In this document: piece after piece, positions 25,288 through 33,280 of the stretch
How the letters are laid out: each line of letters begins with the position of its first letter
How positions within the stretch are numbered: the stretch's first letter is position 1
Translations under genes and position numbers: made by a program
Notes under the pieces: model-generated
What the model saw: only the letters and a program-made list of their open reading frames with translations
Told to the model about the DNA's origin: nothing
The model's database searches: none
Source of the DNA: Clostridiales bacterium
GTDB lineage: Bacteria; Bacillota; Clostridia; Oscillospirales; CAG-272
Length of the DNA: 64,000 nucleotides
Assembly (NCBI GenBank): GCA_003523225.1
Contig: DPGK01000029.1
Coordinates: 135,188-199,187 of the forward strand
Direction of reading: 5' to 3'

Positions 25288-27219
25288 TTATGCGCTTTGC
25301 TCGCCGAGATTATCGGCGTATTTTTTTGCCTGAAGACGGAACATTGCGGCGTATTTGCCGTTCTGCTGCATCAGCTCGTCATGTGTTCCGCTTTCCGCTA
25401 TCCGCCCGCCGTCGAACATATATATCCTGTCAGCCATTCTGGTGGTCGAAAGCCTGTGTGAAATGAATATCACCGTTTTTTCCCCCGCATAGCGCAGGAT
25501 GGCGTGGTTAAGCTCGTATTCCGCCGCCGGGTCGAGCGCCGCAGACGGCTCATCCATGATGATAAGCTCGGCGTCCGACGCAAAGACTCTTGCTATTGCC
25601 ACCTTCTGAGCCTCGCCGCCCGAAAGATTTGTGCCGTTTTTGTCAAACTCACGCGTCAGCGGGGTCATTATCCCGTCTTTAAGCCCGTCGAGCTTGTCGC
25701 CGAAGGTCGCGGCGCGCAGCGCGCCCCCTACCTTTTCGCGGTCTTCCTCGCGAAAATCACGGCACAGCACGTTCTCCGCTACCGTGGCGGCAAAAATGCG
25801 GAAGTCCTGAAACAGCGCGGCAATATGCCCACGGTATTCGTCAAGGCGGTATTCCTTTATGTCAACTCCGTTGTAAAGCACGCGCCCGCCGGTCGGGTCG
25901 TAAAGCCGCATTATGAGCTTTGTAAGCGTGGTCTTTCCCGCGCCGTTGTAGCCCACAAGTGCTATGCGCTCGCCTTTCTTTATTTCAAGCTCGACCCCGC
26001 AAAGCGCTTCGCGCTTTTTCTCTTTATCAGCCTTTCCCTCGGTTGGATCATCCTTTTTGTCCTTATCCGCGCCATCCTCGCCGTATTCATAGGTGAAGGA
26101 AAGATCTTCAAGCTTCAGGGATTCAAACTGACCGGGGGACTTGTCTCCCGAAACAATTTTTGGCTCGTTTGCAAGGAAGGAAACGTATTTTTCAATGAAA
26201 AGCGAGTATTCGTAGAATTTTGTCAGGCGGTCGGTAAGGTCTGTCATGAACCACCGCACACGCCATATGCTGTTTACCGCCGCCGCAAAGCCGCCGACCA
26301 GCACCTTGCCCGCCGTAAGCATCAGCGTCATATAGGCGGTGATACCGTAATATGCGATGTTGCCTATGGTTGAATACATAAGGGTATTGAGCAGGAAGTA
26401 TTTTCGGTTGTAACGCTTACAAATCTCAATGTCATCCTCATAGCTTTGGTCGCAGATGTTGTCAATGTTCTGCCACACCTTGCCGCAGCGAAGCTCCTTG
26501 GAATAGTCGCCGAGGTGATATACGCGGTTGACATACGACTTGCGTCTTGATATCGGCTTTGTCTCCTCGTTATATTTATAATTCAGCTTTCCGGTTATCT
26601 GATTCAATATTATCCTGAGAATGACCTGTGCAAGTATTACGATAGCCGCCACCCTGTCGATGGTGAACAGCACCGTAAATGTCGCACCCGACGCCACAAC
26701 GCGGTTGATTATCTTGCCGAGGTTATCCTGCACGCTTACGGCGCGGGATGCCGCCTCGTCCATTGCCCACACAAAATCGTTGTAGTATTTGGGGTCGTCA
26801 TAGCAGGCAAGGTCTGCTTTTTCGGCAATGCGGAACAGCTCGGATTGCATCCGGTAGCTCAACTTCTGCTTCATGACCGGGGCGAAGCATTGCCAGTATA
26901 TCCCGTCAAAGATATAACCGCCGAAATAAAATACAAGCAGTATTCCTATTATTTTCGCCGCAAACCAGAAGCCGCTCCCGTCGTCCATCGCGTTGAAAAG
27001 CCGATTGATGAATAACACCTCTGCGGAGTTGAGGAAGCCCCATATCACGCCCTCGATAACCGTGCCTATCATATATTCGGGTGTGAACTTCCATATCTTG
27101 CCGAGCATTATGCCGTTATTGCGCAAAATACGCCAAAGGCTGTGATGCGGTCTGCCGTCGCGGCGCTTTTTCTCCTGTGCCTGTGTGACAGCGGCGGAGC
27201 TTTTCTTTTTATCAGCCAT
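25288..27219 (-). CDS. ABC exporter half-transporter (permease-ATPase), second gene
   Basis: A 643-residue type IV (ABCB-like) half-transporter with six membrane helices in about residues 30-330. An ATPase domain follows, with Walker A GYNGAGKTT, Q-loop FQDFRIF, signature LSGGEAQK, Walker B LIIMDEPSAALDP and the switch His in ISHRLST, so this half has all canonical ATPase residues. A charged Asp/Lys insert precedes the ATPase domain, between the first beta strand and the Walker region (about residues 395-420). ATG 27219 (MADKKK) overlaps the partner gene's stop by eight bases (ATGGCTGA), so a 1:1 heterodimer is likely. The substrate is unknown: drug, peptide or lipid. Confidence 0.88.
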   Translation of the reverse strand: MADKKKSSAAVTQAQEKKRRDGRPHHSLWRILRNNGIMLGKIWKFTPEYMIGTVIEGVIWGFLNSAEVLFINRLFNAMDDGSGFWFAAKIIGILLVFYFGGYIFDGIYWQCFAPVMKQKLSYRMQSELFRIAEKADLACYDDPKYYNDFVWAMDEAASRAVSVQDNLGKIINRVVASGATFTVLFTIDRVAAIVILAQVILRIILNQITGKLNYKYNEETKPISRRKSYVNRVYHLGDYSKELRCGKVWQNIDNICDQSYEDDIEICKRYNRKYFLLNTLMYSTIGNIAYYGITAYMTLMLTAGKVLVGGFAAAVNSIWRVRWFMTDLTDRLTKFYEYSLFIEKYVSFLANEPKIVSGDKSPGQFESLKLEDLSFTYEYGEDGADKDKKDDPTEGKADKEKKREALCGVELEIKKGERIALVGYNGAGKTTLTKLIMRLYDPTGGRVLYNGVDIKEYRLDEYRGHIAALFQDFRIFAATVAENVLCRDFREEDREKVGGALRAATFGDKLDGLKDGIMTPLTREFDKNGTNLSGGEAQKVAIARVFASDAELIIMDEPSAALDPAAEYELNHAILRYAGEKTVIFISHRLSTTRMADRIYMFDGGRIAESGTHDELMQQNGKYAAMFRLQAKKYADNLGEQSA

Positions 27220-29167
27220 TTTCCTCACCCTCCCCGATATAATTTTCCGCCTGCATACGGAACATCCCGGCATATCTGCCGTTCTGCGCCATCAGCTCGG
27301 CGTGCGTCCCGCTCTCTATCACTCTGCCGCCGTCCATAAGATAGATCCGGTCGGCGAGCACTGCGGAGGACAGGCGGTGCGAGATAATGACCGCCGTTCT
27401 TCCCTCGCAGGCGTGCATCATGTTTTCAAACATATTGTATTCGGCAACCGGGTCAAGCGCGGAGGACGGCTCGTCAAGTATCACAAATGGGGTCTGCACG
27501 GCAAATATCCGCGCAAGCTCCACCTTCTGAAGCTCGCCTCCCGAAAGCACTGTTCCCTTGTCGTCAAATTCGCGGGTCAGGGTGGTGTTGATACCGTCGG
27601 GCAGGGAGGATATCTTATCCCATGCGCCCGACTGCTTCAGTGCTTCTGTCACGATTTCCGCGTCGCCGTCACGCAGCGGACGCATAAGCACGTTTTCCGC
27701 CACCGACATTGAAAAACACTTGCACTCCTGAAACACAACGCCGAACTGCTCGCGGTAGGAGTCAAGCGAATAATCCGGAAGCGGAGTGCCGTCAAGCCGT
27801 ATCTCCCCGGAGCTTGGGTCGTAAAAACGGAGCAACAGCTTGACAAGAGTGGATTTTCCCGAACCGTTTGCCCCCACAAGCGCGATCTTTTCGCCTTGCT
27901 TTATGCTCATTGAAACGCCGCAGAGCGCATCCTTGTCCGCGCCCTCGTAACGGAAGGTAACGTCGCAAAGCTCAATGTCGCCTCCGGTTGCCGTCCTGCC
28001 GGTTTCGTTGGGCTTTATCTTCGGCTCATATTCGAGAAAATGGCGGTAGTCCTCAATATAAAGGGCGTTTTTCTGAAAATCGGTTACGGAAGTAACAAGA
28101 CTACGCAGATTTTCCGACACCGCCGCAATTCCGCTGAACACCACAATGCAGTCGCCGATAGACATTCTGCCGACGACAAGCGCAGAGAATGCCGAGTAAA
28201 GCATAGCGCCGAGGATAACGACGCCGTCCATTCCGAATCTCTGGCAGAAGCTGAAAAAGGCAAGCCGCGGTCCGTACTTTCGGACATTGGCTTTGTATTC
28301 GCGGTATGCATCGCCGAACATACGGAAAAGAGTCGAGCCGATAAAGGTCAGCCGTATCTCTTTTGCGTACTCGCCCAGATAAAAGGCGCGCCGCACATAT
28401 TTCTGCTTGCGCCCCACGACCTTCTGCTGATTGTCAAGCTCGTGCTTGACCTCGTTGCGCTTTTTGCTGAGAAGTCCGAGCAGTAACGGCAGGATGCCGA
28501 ATATCATAAGTACGGGGTCTATCGTAAAGATAAGCAGCGAGGTGGCTGAAAAAGACACAAAGCACCAAATGACCCGCCAGATGATATTCATGATATCATA
28601 TATTTTATTGGTAGCTTCGTCTCCCGCCTTTACGTATTTGTCATAGAATTGAGGATCCTCATAGCAGGCAAGCTCGACTTCGCGGGATTTTTTGAAGATG
28701 CTTTTCTTGATGTACAGCTGCAGCCTGATATTTGCCTTGTAAAAATAGCTGTACCAAGCCATGTCGTCAAGAAGGGAGGCAGCCGTATTCGCCAGCCATA
28801 TCGCCGCAATGTAGATAATGACCCTATTTACCGGTATGCCTCCGGAATATGAGTTTACTATCATCCGCAGCATATATGTTTCGCCCATAAAGTTAATCAG
28901 GGCGGAGAGCGCAGGAGATATTATTGAGCGTGAAAGCACTCCCGGGGCTGCGGTATGTATGGTTCTGACTCCGAACCATGTGTTCTGCCACACACGCTTC
29001 CACGTCAGATTTTTCTTTTTTTCTTCTGCTTTTTTCTGTTTTCTTTCGGCTCTGGCGGCGGCTTTTTCCGCCTTGCTTCTTTTTGAGTCGGTCTTGCTTT
29101 CCGGAGCGTCGACCTTTGATGTCTTAGCCGTCAGAGCAATCTCATTTGCGTCCTTATTCTCGGGCAT
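27212..29167 (-). CDS. ABC exporter half-transporter (permease-ATPase), first gene
   Basis: A 651-residue half-transporter starting with an unusually Lys/Glu/Ala-rich cytoplasmic tail (residues about 10-55, SKAEKAAARAERKQKKAEEKK), probably a charged helix. Six membrane helices follow, then the ATPase with Walker A GANGSGKST, signature LSGGELQK, Walker B FVILDEPSSALDP and switch ISHRLSS. The start ATG 29167 has GGAG six bases upstream; the first ATG at 29188 lacks one. A TATAAT-like -10 lies at 29234-29229. It is coupled to the second half-transporter by an eight-base overlap. Both ATP sites look intact, unlike exporters with one degenerate site. Confidence 0.88.
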   Translation of the reverse strand: MPENKDANEIALTAKTSKVDAPESKTDSKRSKAEKAAARAERKQKKAEEKKKNLTWKRVWQNTWFGVRTIHTAAPGVLSRSIISPALSALINFMGETYMLRMIVNSYSGGIPVNRVIIYIAAIWLANTAASLLDDMAWYSYFYKANIRLQLYIKKSIFKKSREVELACYEDPQFYDKYVKAGDEATNKIYDIMNIIWRVIWCFVSFSATSLLIFTIDPVLMIFGILPLLLGLLSKKRNEVKHELDNQQKVVGRKQKYVRRAFYLGEYAKEIRLTFIGSTLFRMFGDAYREYKANVRKYGPRLAFFSFCQRFGMDGVVILGAMLYSAFSALVVGRMSIGDCIVVFSGIAAVSENLRSLVTSVTDFQKNALYIEDYRHFLEYEPKIKPNETGRTATGGDIELCDVTFRYEGADKDALCGVSMSIKQGEKIALVGANGSGKSTLVKLLLRFYDPSSGEIRLDGTPLPDYSLDSYREQFGVVFQECKCFSMSVAENVLMRPLRDGDAEIVTEALKQSGAWDKISSLPDGINTTLTREFDDKGTVLSGGELQKVELARIFAVQTPFVILDEPSSALDPVAEYNMFENMMHACEGRTAVIISHRLSSAVLADRIYLMDGGRVIESGTHAELMAQNGRYAGMFRMQAENYIGEGEENG

Positions 29168-29376
29168 GTGTTCTCCTTCTCGTTGCAAACTGTTTTTACC
29201 GGTAGGTAGCGGGAACGATCTGTTCTCTATTATATAGTCATCATAACTGTCCGTTTGTCAGCCGACATTAAATAAAAAATTCATTTTTTCTTCAATTAAT
29301 TCTATCATAGAAGTATCAGTATGTCAATAAACTGCGGGTTGAGCAAATTCGCTTCTTTGGCGGAATTTACGCTTAT

Positions 29377-29742
29377 ATGGCGTTTTTGGCGCGCAAAACG
29401 GTCGATGAGATCGCCGCGTCCGGTGGGGACGAGGATATGATCTCAACGTTCCGTAATACCGTTATGGTATTCAAAGAAGACGGCACGGCTGAAACACAAA
29501 TGCGGCTTCCCGAGGACATTACTCAGGAACAGATCGACGCGGCAATTGAGGAGGGAACGAAGATCCTCGACGGTTGGGCTGTTATCAGCACCGAGGAATG
29601 GAAGACCGAGGACGGAAAGAATCTTTACAACACCGGCAGAGAAGGCGAAGTTCTCGGTGAGGAAGTATCTCCGTGGGTAGAGATCAAGGAGATCGGTGAT
29701 ATGATTGAAATTGATGTTTTGCGCTATGTTCGCGCCGAATAA
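29377..29742 (+). CDS. Small conserved-looking protein of unknown function, possibly N-terminally truncated
   Basis: A 121-residue acidic protein, not recognised. It has alternating strand-like segments (TVMVFKEDGTAETQM, WKTEDGKNLYNTGREGEV, WVEIKEIGDMIEID) resembling small beta-barrel or lipocalin-like proteins. The ATG at 29377 lacks a convincing ribosome site. The frame stays open upstream to 29311 and reads plausibly as protein (RFFGGIYAY immediately before the Met), yet no start codon with a ribosome site is found there. It may therefore be the remnant of a longer gene. The DUF6935-like gene follows after 23 bases and probably shares its transcript. Confidence 0.55.
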   Translation: MAFLARKTVDEIAASGGDEDMISTFRNTVMVFKEDGTAETQMRLPEDITQEQIDAAIEEGTKILDGWAVISTEEWKTEDGKNLYNTGREGEVLGEEVSPWVEIKEIGDMIEIDVLRYVRAE

Positions 29743-29765
29743 AAAACTATTGGAGGATAAAAATT

Positions 29766-30341
29766 ATGGCATTCTTTGACAAACTTAAAAGTAAGGCAAC
29801 TTCCGCAGTCAGTGGAGCAGTAAAGCAGACGGCGCAGAACGCTGTTTGCAAGACCGAAAAAGTGGTTTTTTCGGATATTCCCGAAACAATTGACGCCTTC
29901 AAGGCGCTGCCTCAGGCTGCGCTGTCATCTCCTTTTGACGCAGCGGCACTGGCAGTCGTCGCTCTGTCCGTATACCCGGCAGATAAGGAGCTTTGCTTCA
30001 GTATTCTGGATTACCTGCGCGGTCCGCGTCCGATGAACGGCATGGATAAGCAGTTCATTTCCGACCGTTTCCGTGAAAAGGACTATATTCCGCGCTCCTG
30101 TTTTGAGGGTGCAACGCCGGAGAACGACTATATGCCGTCGTCCCCCTATACGGTAACGGTAAAATCCGATCCTCATTCATATGACGAGCAGGGAATTGCA
30201 AAGCTGTTCATTCCCTCCGGCGGAGCGGATGACCCGCGTCCCGTAAAGCTGCGTCAGGCAAAGGACGGCAAGTGGTATCTTTGGGAGCAGTTCCTGCTCA
30301 CCGGAATCCGCCAGCCCGAAAGCAGCAATCCCTGGGCTTGA
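29766..30341 (+). CDS. Conserved protein, probably DUF6935 family
   Basis: A 191-residue soluble protein. The first 35 residues look like an amphipathic or helical leader (AFFDKLKSKATSAVSGAVKQT). The core has AALSSPFDAAALAVVALSVYP, CFSILDYLRGPRPMNGMDKQFISDRF and a C-terminal strand region ending KWYLWEQFLLTGIRQPES, which I associate with DUF6935-type clostridial proteins; that assignment is from memory of the family and not certain. It has a strong ribosome site (GGAGG) before ATG 29766. The function is unknown. A strong terminator follows at 30477-30522. Confidence 0.7.
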   Translation: MAFFDKLKSKATSAVSGAVKQTAQNAVCKTEKVVFSDIPETIDAFKALPQAALSSPFDAAALAVVALSVYPADKELCFSILDYLRGPRPMNGMDKQFISDRFREKDYIPRSCFEGATPENDYMPSSPYTVTVKSDPHSYDEQGIAKLFIPSGGADDPRPVKLRQAKDGKWYLWEQFLLTGIRQPESSNPWA

Positions 30342-30476
30342 TCTTCGCCTCGCGGCGACCTTGCGCGGATAATGCCGGCTAAGTGATAGTGAAAAAGCTC
30401 TACCGCTTCCGGTTTGAGACAAAAGCGCGACCGTAAGCCGATAATACTCGGCGCGGTTAGAACTATCTAAAATAAT

Positions 30477-30522
30477 AAGCCGCTGTATCTCAGAGATCAT
30501 AAGCTCTGATATACAGCGGCTT
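30477..30522. terminator. Bidirectional terminator between the DUF6935-like gene and fecE-like gene
   Basis: A 12-bp perfect outer stem (30477-30488 with 30511-30522), extended by an inner CAGAG/CTCTG pairing, followed by TTTATTT on the plus strand and a T-rich stretch on the minus strand. It lies between convergent genes. Confidence 0.85.
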
Positions 30523-30529
30523 TATTTCG

Positions 30530-31312
30530 TTACATAAAAAGTATTTTCTTTTTCTCTGCGGAGTTATCGTCAAGTGTATCGGATTTAACTGCCCGGTATT
30601 CAAGGCGTTGAAGACCGAAAAGGGTTTCCGGTATATCTTTGGCGCAGAATTCCTCCGGCGTGCCGTAAAAGATACGCGCGCCGTCGTGTAATACGGTTAT
30701 GAGGTCGGCAAGCTCAATGGCGCGGTTAATATCGTGAAGCACTGCTACCACGGTCTTGCCAGCGTCGCGTTCCGCACGCAGAAAATCGCACAGGTTCTTC
30801 ATATATTCCGTGTCAAGATGCGCCCCCGGTTCGTCGAGCAGAAGGTTGGACGTGTCCTGCGCAAGCAGCATGGCGAAGTATGCCTTTTGCCGTTCACCGC
30901 CCGAAATACAGCCGAGATATGATTCCGCAAGAGCGGATATCCCGGTCTTTTCCATGACCTCTTCCACCTTCTCGCGGTCAGCGGGGGAGAGTATCCCCAT
31001 CCGACCCGTGTACGGACTGCGCCCGTAAGAGACGAGCTGGCGGACAGTGATACCGGGACTGCGAAGCATTTGAGGCATTAAGGCTATGCACCGTGCGCGC
31101 CGAGCCGTATCAATTGAGCGTATCTCATTGCCGTCAACGGAAATGCTGCCGTCATATGGGATAAGCCCCGACATGGCGCGGAGAAGTGTGGACTTTCCGC
31201 ACCCGTTTTTGCCGAGTATCACTGTAATGCGCGACGGCTCGGCAGTAAAGGAGACCGAGTGCAGGACTTCTTTTTTGCCGTACTTTACCTTGACATTTTT
31301 GCATTCAATCAT
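30530..31312 (-). CDS. FecE-type ABC transporter ATPase (iron/tetrapyrrole importer)
   Basis: A 260-residue ATPase of the FecE/BtuD type. It has Walker A GKNGCGKST, Q-loop region MPQML, signature CISGGERQ, Walker B NLLLDEPGAHLD and the switch His in VLHDINRAIELAD. The C-terminal 30 residues are an extra tail. ATG 31312 overlaps the permease stop by eight bases (ATGATTGA), so the two are translationally coupled. With the permease and binding protein it forms an importer for an iron-siderophore, heme or corrinoid-type ligand; the sequence does not tell which. Confidence 0.88.
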   Translation of the reverse strand: MIECKNVKVKYGKKEVLHSVSFTAEPSRITVILGKNGCGKSTLLRAMSGLIPYDGSISVDGNEIRSIDTARRARCIALMPQMLRSPGITVRQLVSYGRSPYTGRMGILSPADREKVEEVMEKTGISALAESYLGCISGGERQKAYFAMLLAQDTSNLLLDEPGAHLDTEYMKNLCDFLRAERDAGKTVVAVLHDINRAIELADLITVLHDGARIFYGTPEEFCAKDIPETLFGLQRLEYRAVKSDTLDDNSAEKKKILFM

Positions 31313-32303
31313 GTTTTTTCCGCCTTCCGATCAATAGACAGATAAAGAAGGGCGCGCCGATAAACGCCATGATTATTCCCGCCGGAAGCTCCCCGGGGGC
31401 AAACAGCGTGCGCCCGGCAAGGTCGGAAAGCACAACGATTATCGCACCGCAAAGCGCGGCGTGTACAAGCCGCAGGCGAAGCCCCGAGCGTGTCAGTCGG
31501 CGCACAATGTGCGGTACGATAAGTCCGACAAAGCCGAGAAGCCCGGCAAAGGACACCGCTGCGGCGCACATTGCGCTTGCAAGGATGATAGCTGTCAGGC
31601 GCACAGCGCGAACGGGAACTCCGAGCGAGCGCGCACCGTCGTCTCCGAGGCAGAGCAGCTCAAGCTTTGGTGCAATGATAAGGCTCGCGACAAGGCAGGC
31701 GGCGGTCATGACCGCGGGCACGGCAAGCTGCCCTGCGGCAATATCCGAAAATCCACCCACCGAAAAAGCCGCATATGAAGAAAGCGCGTCCGGATATTTT
31801 ATCGAAAGAAAGGATATTCCGGCGCTGAAGACGGAGGATACCGCCACACCGGCAAGCACGACGGTGGACTTTTTTTCGTAGGAGGAGCTTAGCGACGACA
31901 GAAAAAGAACGATAAGCGTTGCGCTGAGCGCTCCTATGAAAGCCGCCACGGGCTGAAGCTGCCAGAGTGTGGGGAAGCGGCAGAGGATCATCATTACCGC
32001 CAGACCTGCGCCGGAATTGACTCCGATGATGTTGGGCGCGCACAGATCGTTGTCGGTTACGGTTTGCAGAAGAAAGCCGGCGGCGGACAGTGCAATTCCC
32101 GCAAGAGCCGCGGCAAGCACGCGCGGCAGACGTAGGCGGAACAGAATAATATATGCCGTATTGTCATTCCCCGATATCGCGTCGAATATCCGGCGCAGTG
32201 TAAGATTGACGCTTCCGAAGGCAAGCCCGCACAGCATTACTGCCGCGAGCAGTGCCGCAAGCGATATACCGATCACGGCATTTTTCCGCTTTTCGCTCAT
32301 CAT
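31305..32303 (-). CDS. FecCD-family ABC importer permease
   Basis: A 332-residue permease of the BtuC/FecCD family with about ten membrane helices. Family landmarks are RLPRVLAAALAGIALSAAGFLLQTVTDNDLCAPNIIGVNSGAGL near the N-terminus (given in parts), GDDGARSLGVPV before the coupling region and GLIVPHIVRRL. It is the only permease gene, so the membrane unit is presumably a homodimer. ATG 32303 follows GGAG by five bases and overlaps the binding-protein stop by four bases. Confidence 0.9.
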   Translation of the reverse strand: MMSEKRKNAVIGISLAALLAAVMLCGLAFGSVNLTLRRIFDAISGNDNTAYIILFRLRLPRVLAAALAGIALSAAGFLLQTVTDNDLCAPNIIGVNSGAGLAVMMILCRFPTLWQLQPVAAFIGALSATLIVLFLSSLSSSYEKKSTVVLAGVAVSSVFSAGISFLSIKYPDALSSYAAFSVGGFSDIAAGQLAVPAVMTAACLVASLIIAPKLELLCLGDDGARSLGVPVRAVRLTAIILASAMCAAAVSFAGLLGFVGLIVPHIVRRLTRSGLRLRLVHAALCGAIIVVLSDLAGRTLFAPGELPAGIIMAFIGAPFFICLLIGRRKKHD

Positions 32304-33280
32304 GTTTTCTCCGGGTAAAGCAGTTCTGCAAGATATTCATATGCCTCTGCCCATCTGGCGTTCGGCTTGAAGTGAAACAGATCTTTGGGAAGATAAAAAT
32401 ACCTGTTCTCTTTTACGCAGGCAAGGTCTTTCCAGCCATCGGCGGCAAGCAGGGAATTCATATAATCCTTTGCCGCCGCCTCATCCCCCATTGTGGTGAT
32501 AAAAAGATAGTCCGGGTCCTCCACGAGTATTGCTTCAAGACTGAGGCTTGAGGAAAGCTCGTTGTTGGTGTCGGCGATATTACGCGCGCCAAGCTCACTG
32601 AGCATTACGCAGGCAAAATTATCGGATGTTGTTTTGGCTTTTGTGGATTTGGCGGATGACCCCGCGCGGACAAAAAGTATCGAGGGGGTGCTGTCTGCCG
32701 AGGATATCAGGTCAAAAAGCGCGTCTATCTGCTCCTTAACCTTAATACCGTATGTCTCGTAGCGGGCATCCTCGCCGGTTATATTGCAGAATATTTCAAG
32801 AACGCCGAGGTAATCCGAAAAGCTCTCGACCCTGAAAAGCGCCGCCGGAATGCCGACCGAGCGGCAGAAGTCCACGGCATTGGTCTGACAGGCATAGTCA
32901 GCCGTTCCTATTACAAGGTCGGGGGACTCCGATGTCAGAGTTTCAAGGTCAATTGTTGTATGCCCTGCGCCCGCGTCCACAAGAACGGCGCTGTCTCCGG
33001 CAAATCCGCGTTCAACTGCCTCTCCTACGGTAATATCAACATTTCCGCCTGCCGTTACCCATATGTCAGCGTATGAGGAAAACAGCACGGCAACCTTTTT
33101 CGGGCGTGCGGTCAGCGTTACGTCAGCGCCGGTGCTGTCGGAGAAGGTGTAGCTCCATTCCGCACCGTCGTTTGCAGACGTAGTGCCGCCATTTCCAAGC
33201 TCTGACTGCCCGCCTGCGGCGCAGGAGACAAGCAGCAGCGCCGCGACGGCAGTGATAAGGAATCTGGGCAGCTTCAGCAA
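32300..33280 (-). CDS. FecB/BtuF-type substrate-binding lipoprotein
   Basis: A 326-residue lipoprotein of the TroA-like periplasmic-binding fold (PF01497). The signal peptide ends LLLVSCAAG (lipobox VSC). The ligand domain has RPKKVAVLFSSYADIWVTAGG, DLETLTSESPDLVIGT, the bridging helix region and DPDYLFITTMGDE. The start is TTG 33280, preceded by GGGAGG with five bases between; it overlaps the flavoprotein stop by seven bases. This tight coupling to a sulfur-redox enzyme is unusual for an iron-type importer. Confidence 0.88.
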   Translation of the reverse strand: MLKLPRFLITAVAALLLVSCAAGGQSELGNGGTTSANDGAEWSYTFSDSTGADVTLTARPKKVAVLFSSYADIWVTAGGNVDITVGEAVERGFAGDSAVLVDAGAGHTTIDLETLTSESPDLVIGTADYACQTNAVDFCRSVGIPAALFRVESFSDYLGVLEIFCNITGEDARYETYGIKVKEQIDALFDLISSADSTPSILFVRAGSSAKSTKAKTTSDNFACVMLSELGARNIADTNNELSSSLSLEAILVEDPDYLFITTMGDEAAAKDYMNSLLAADGWKDLACVKENRYFYLPKDLFHFKPNARWAEAYEYLAELLYPEKT

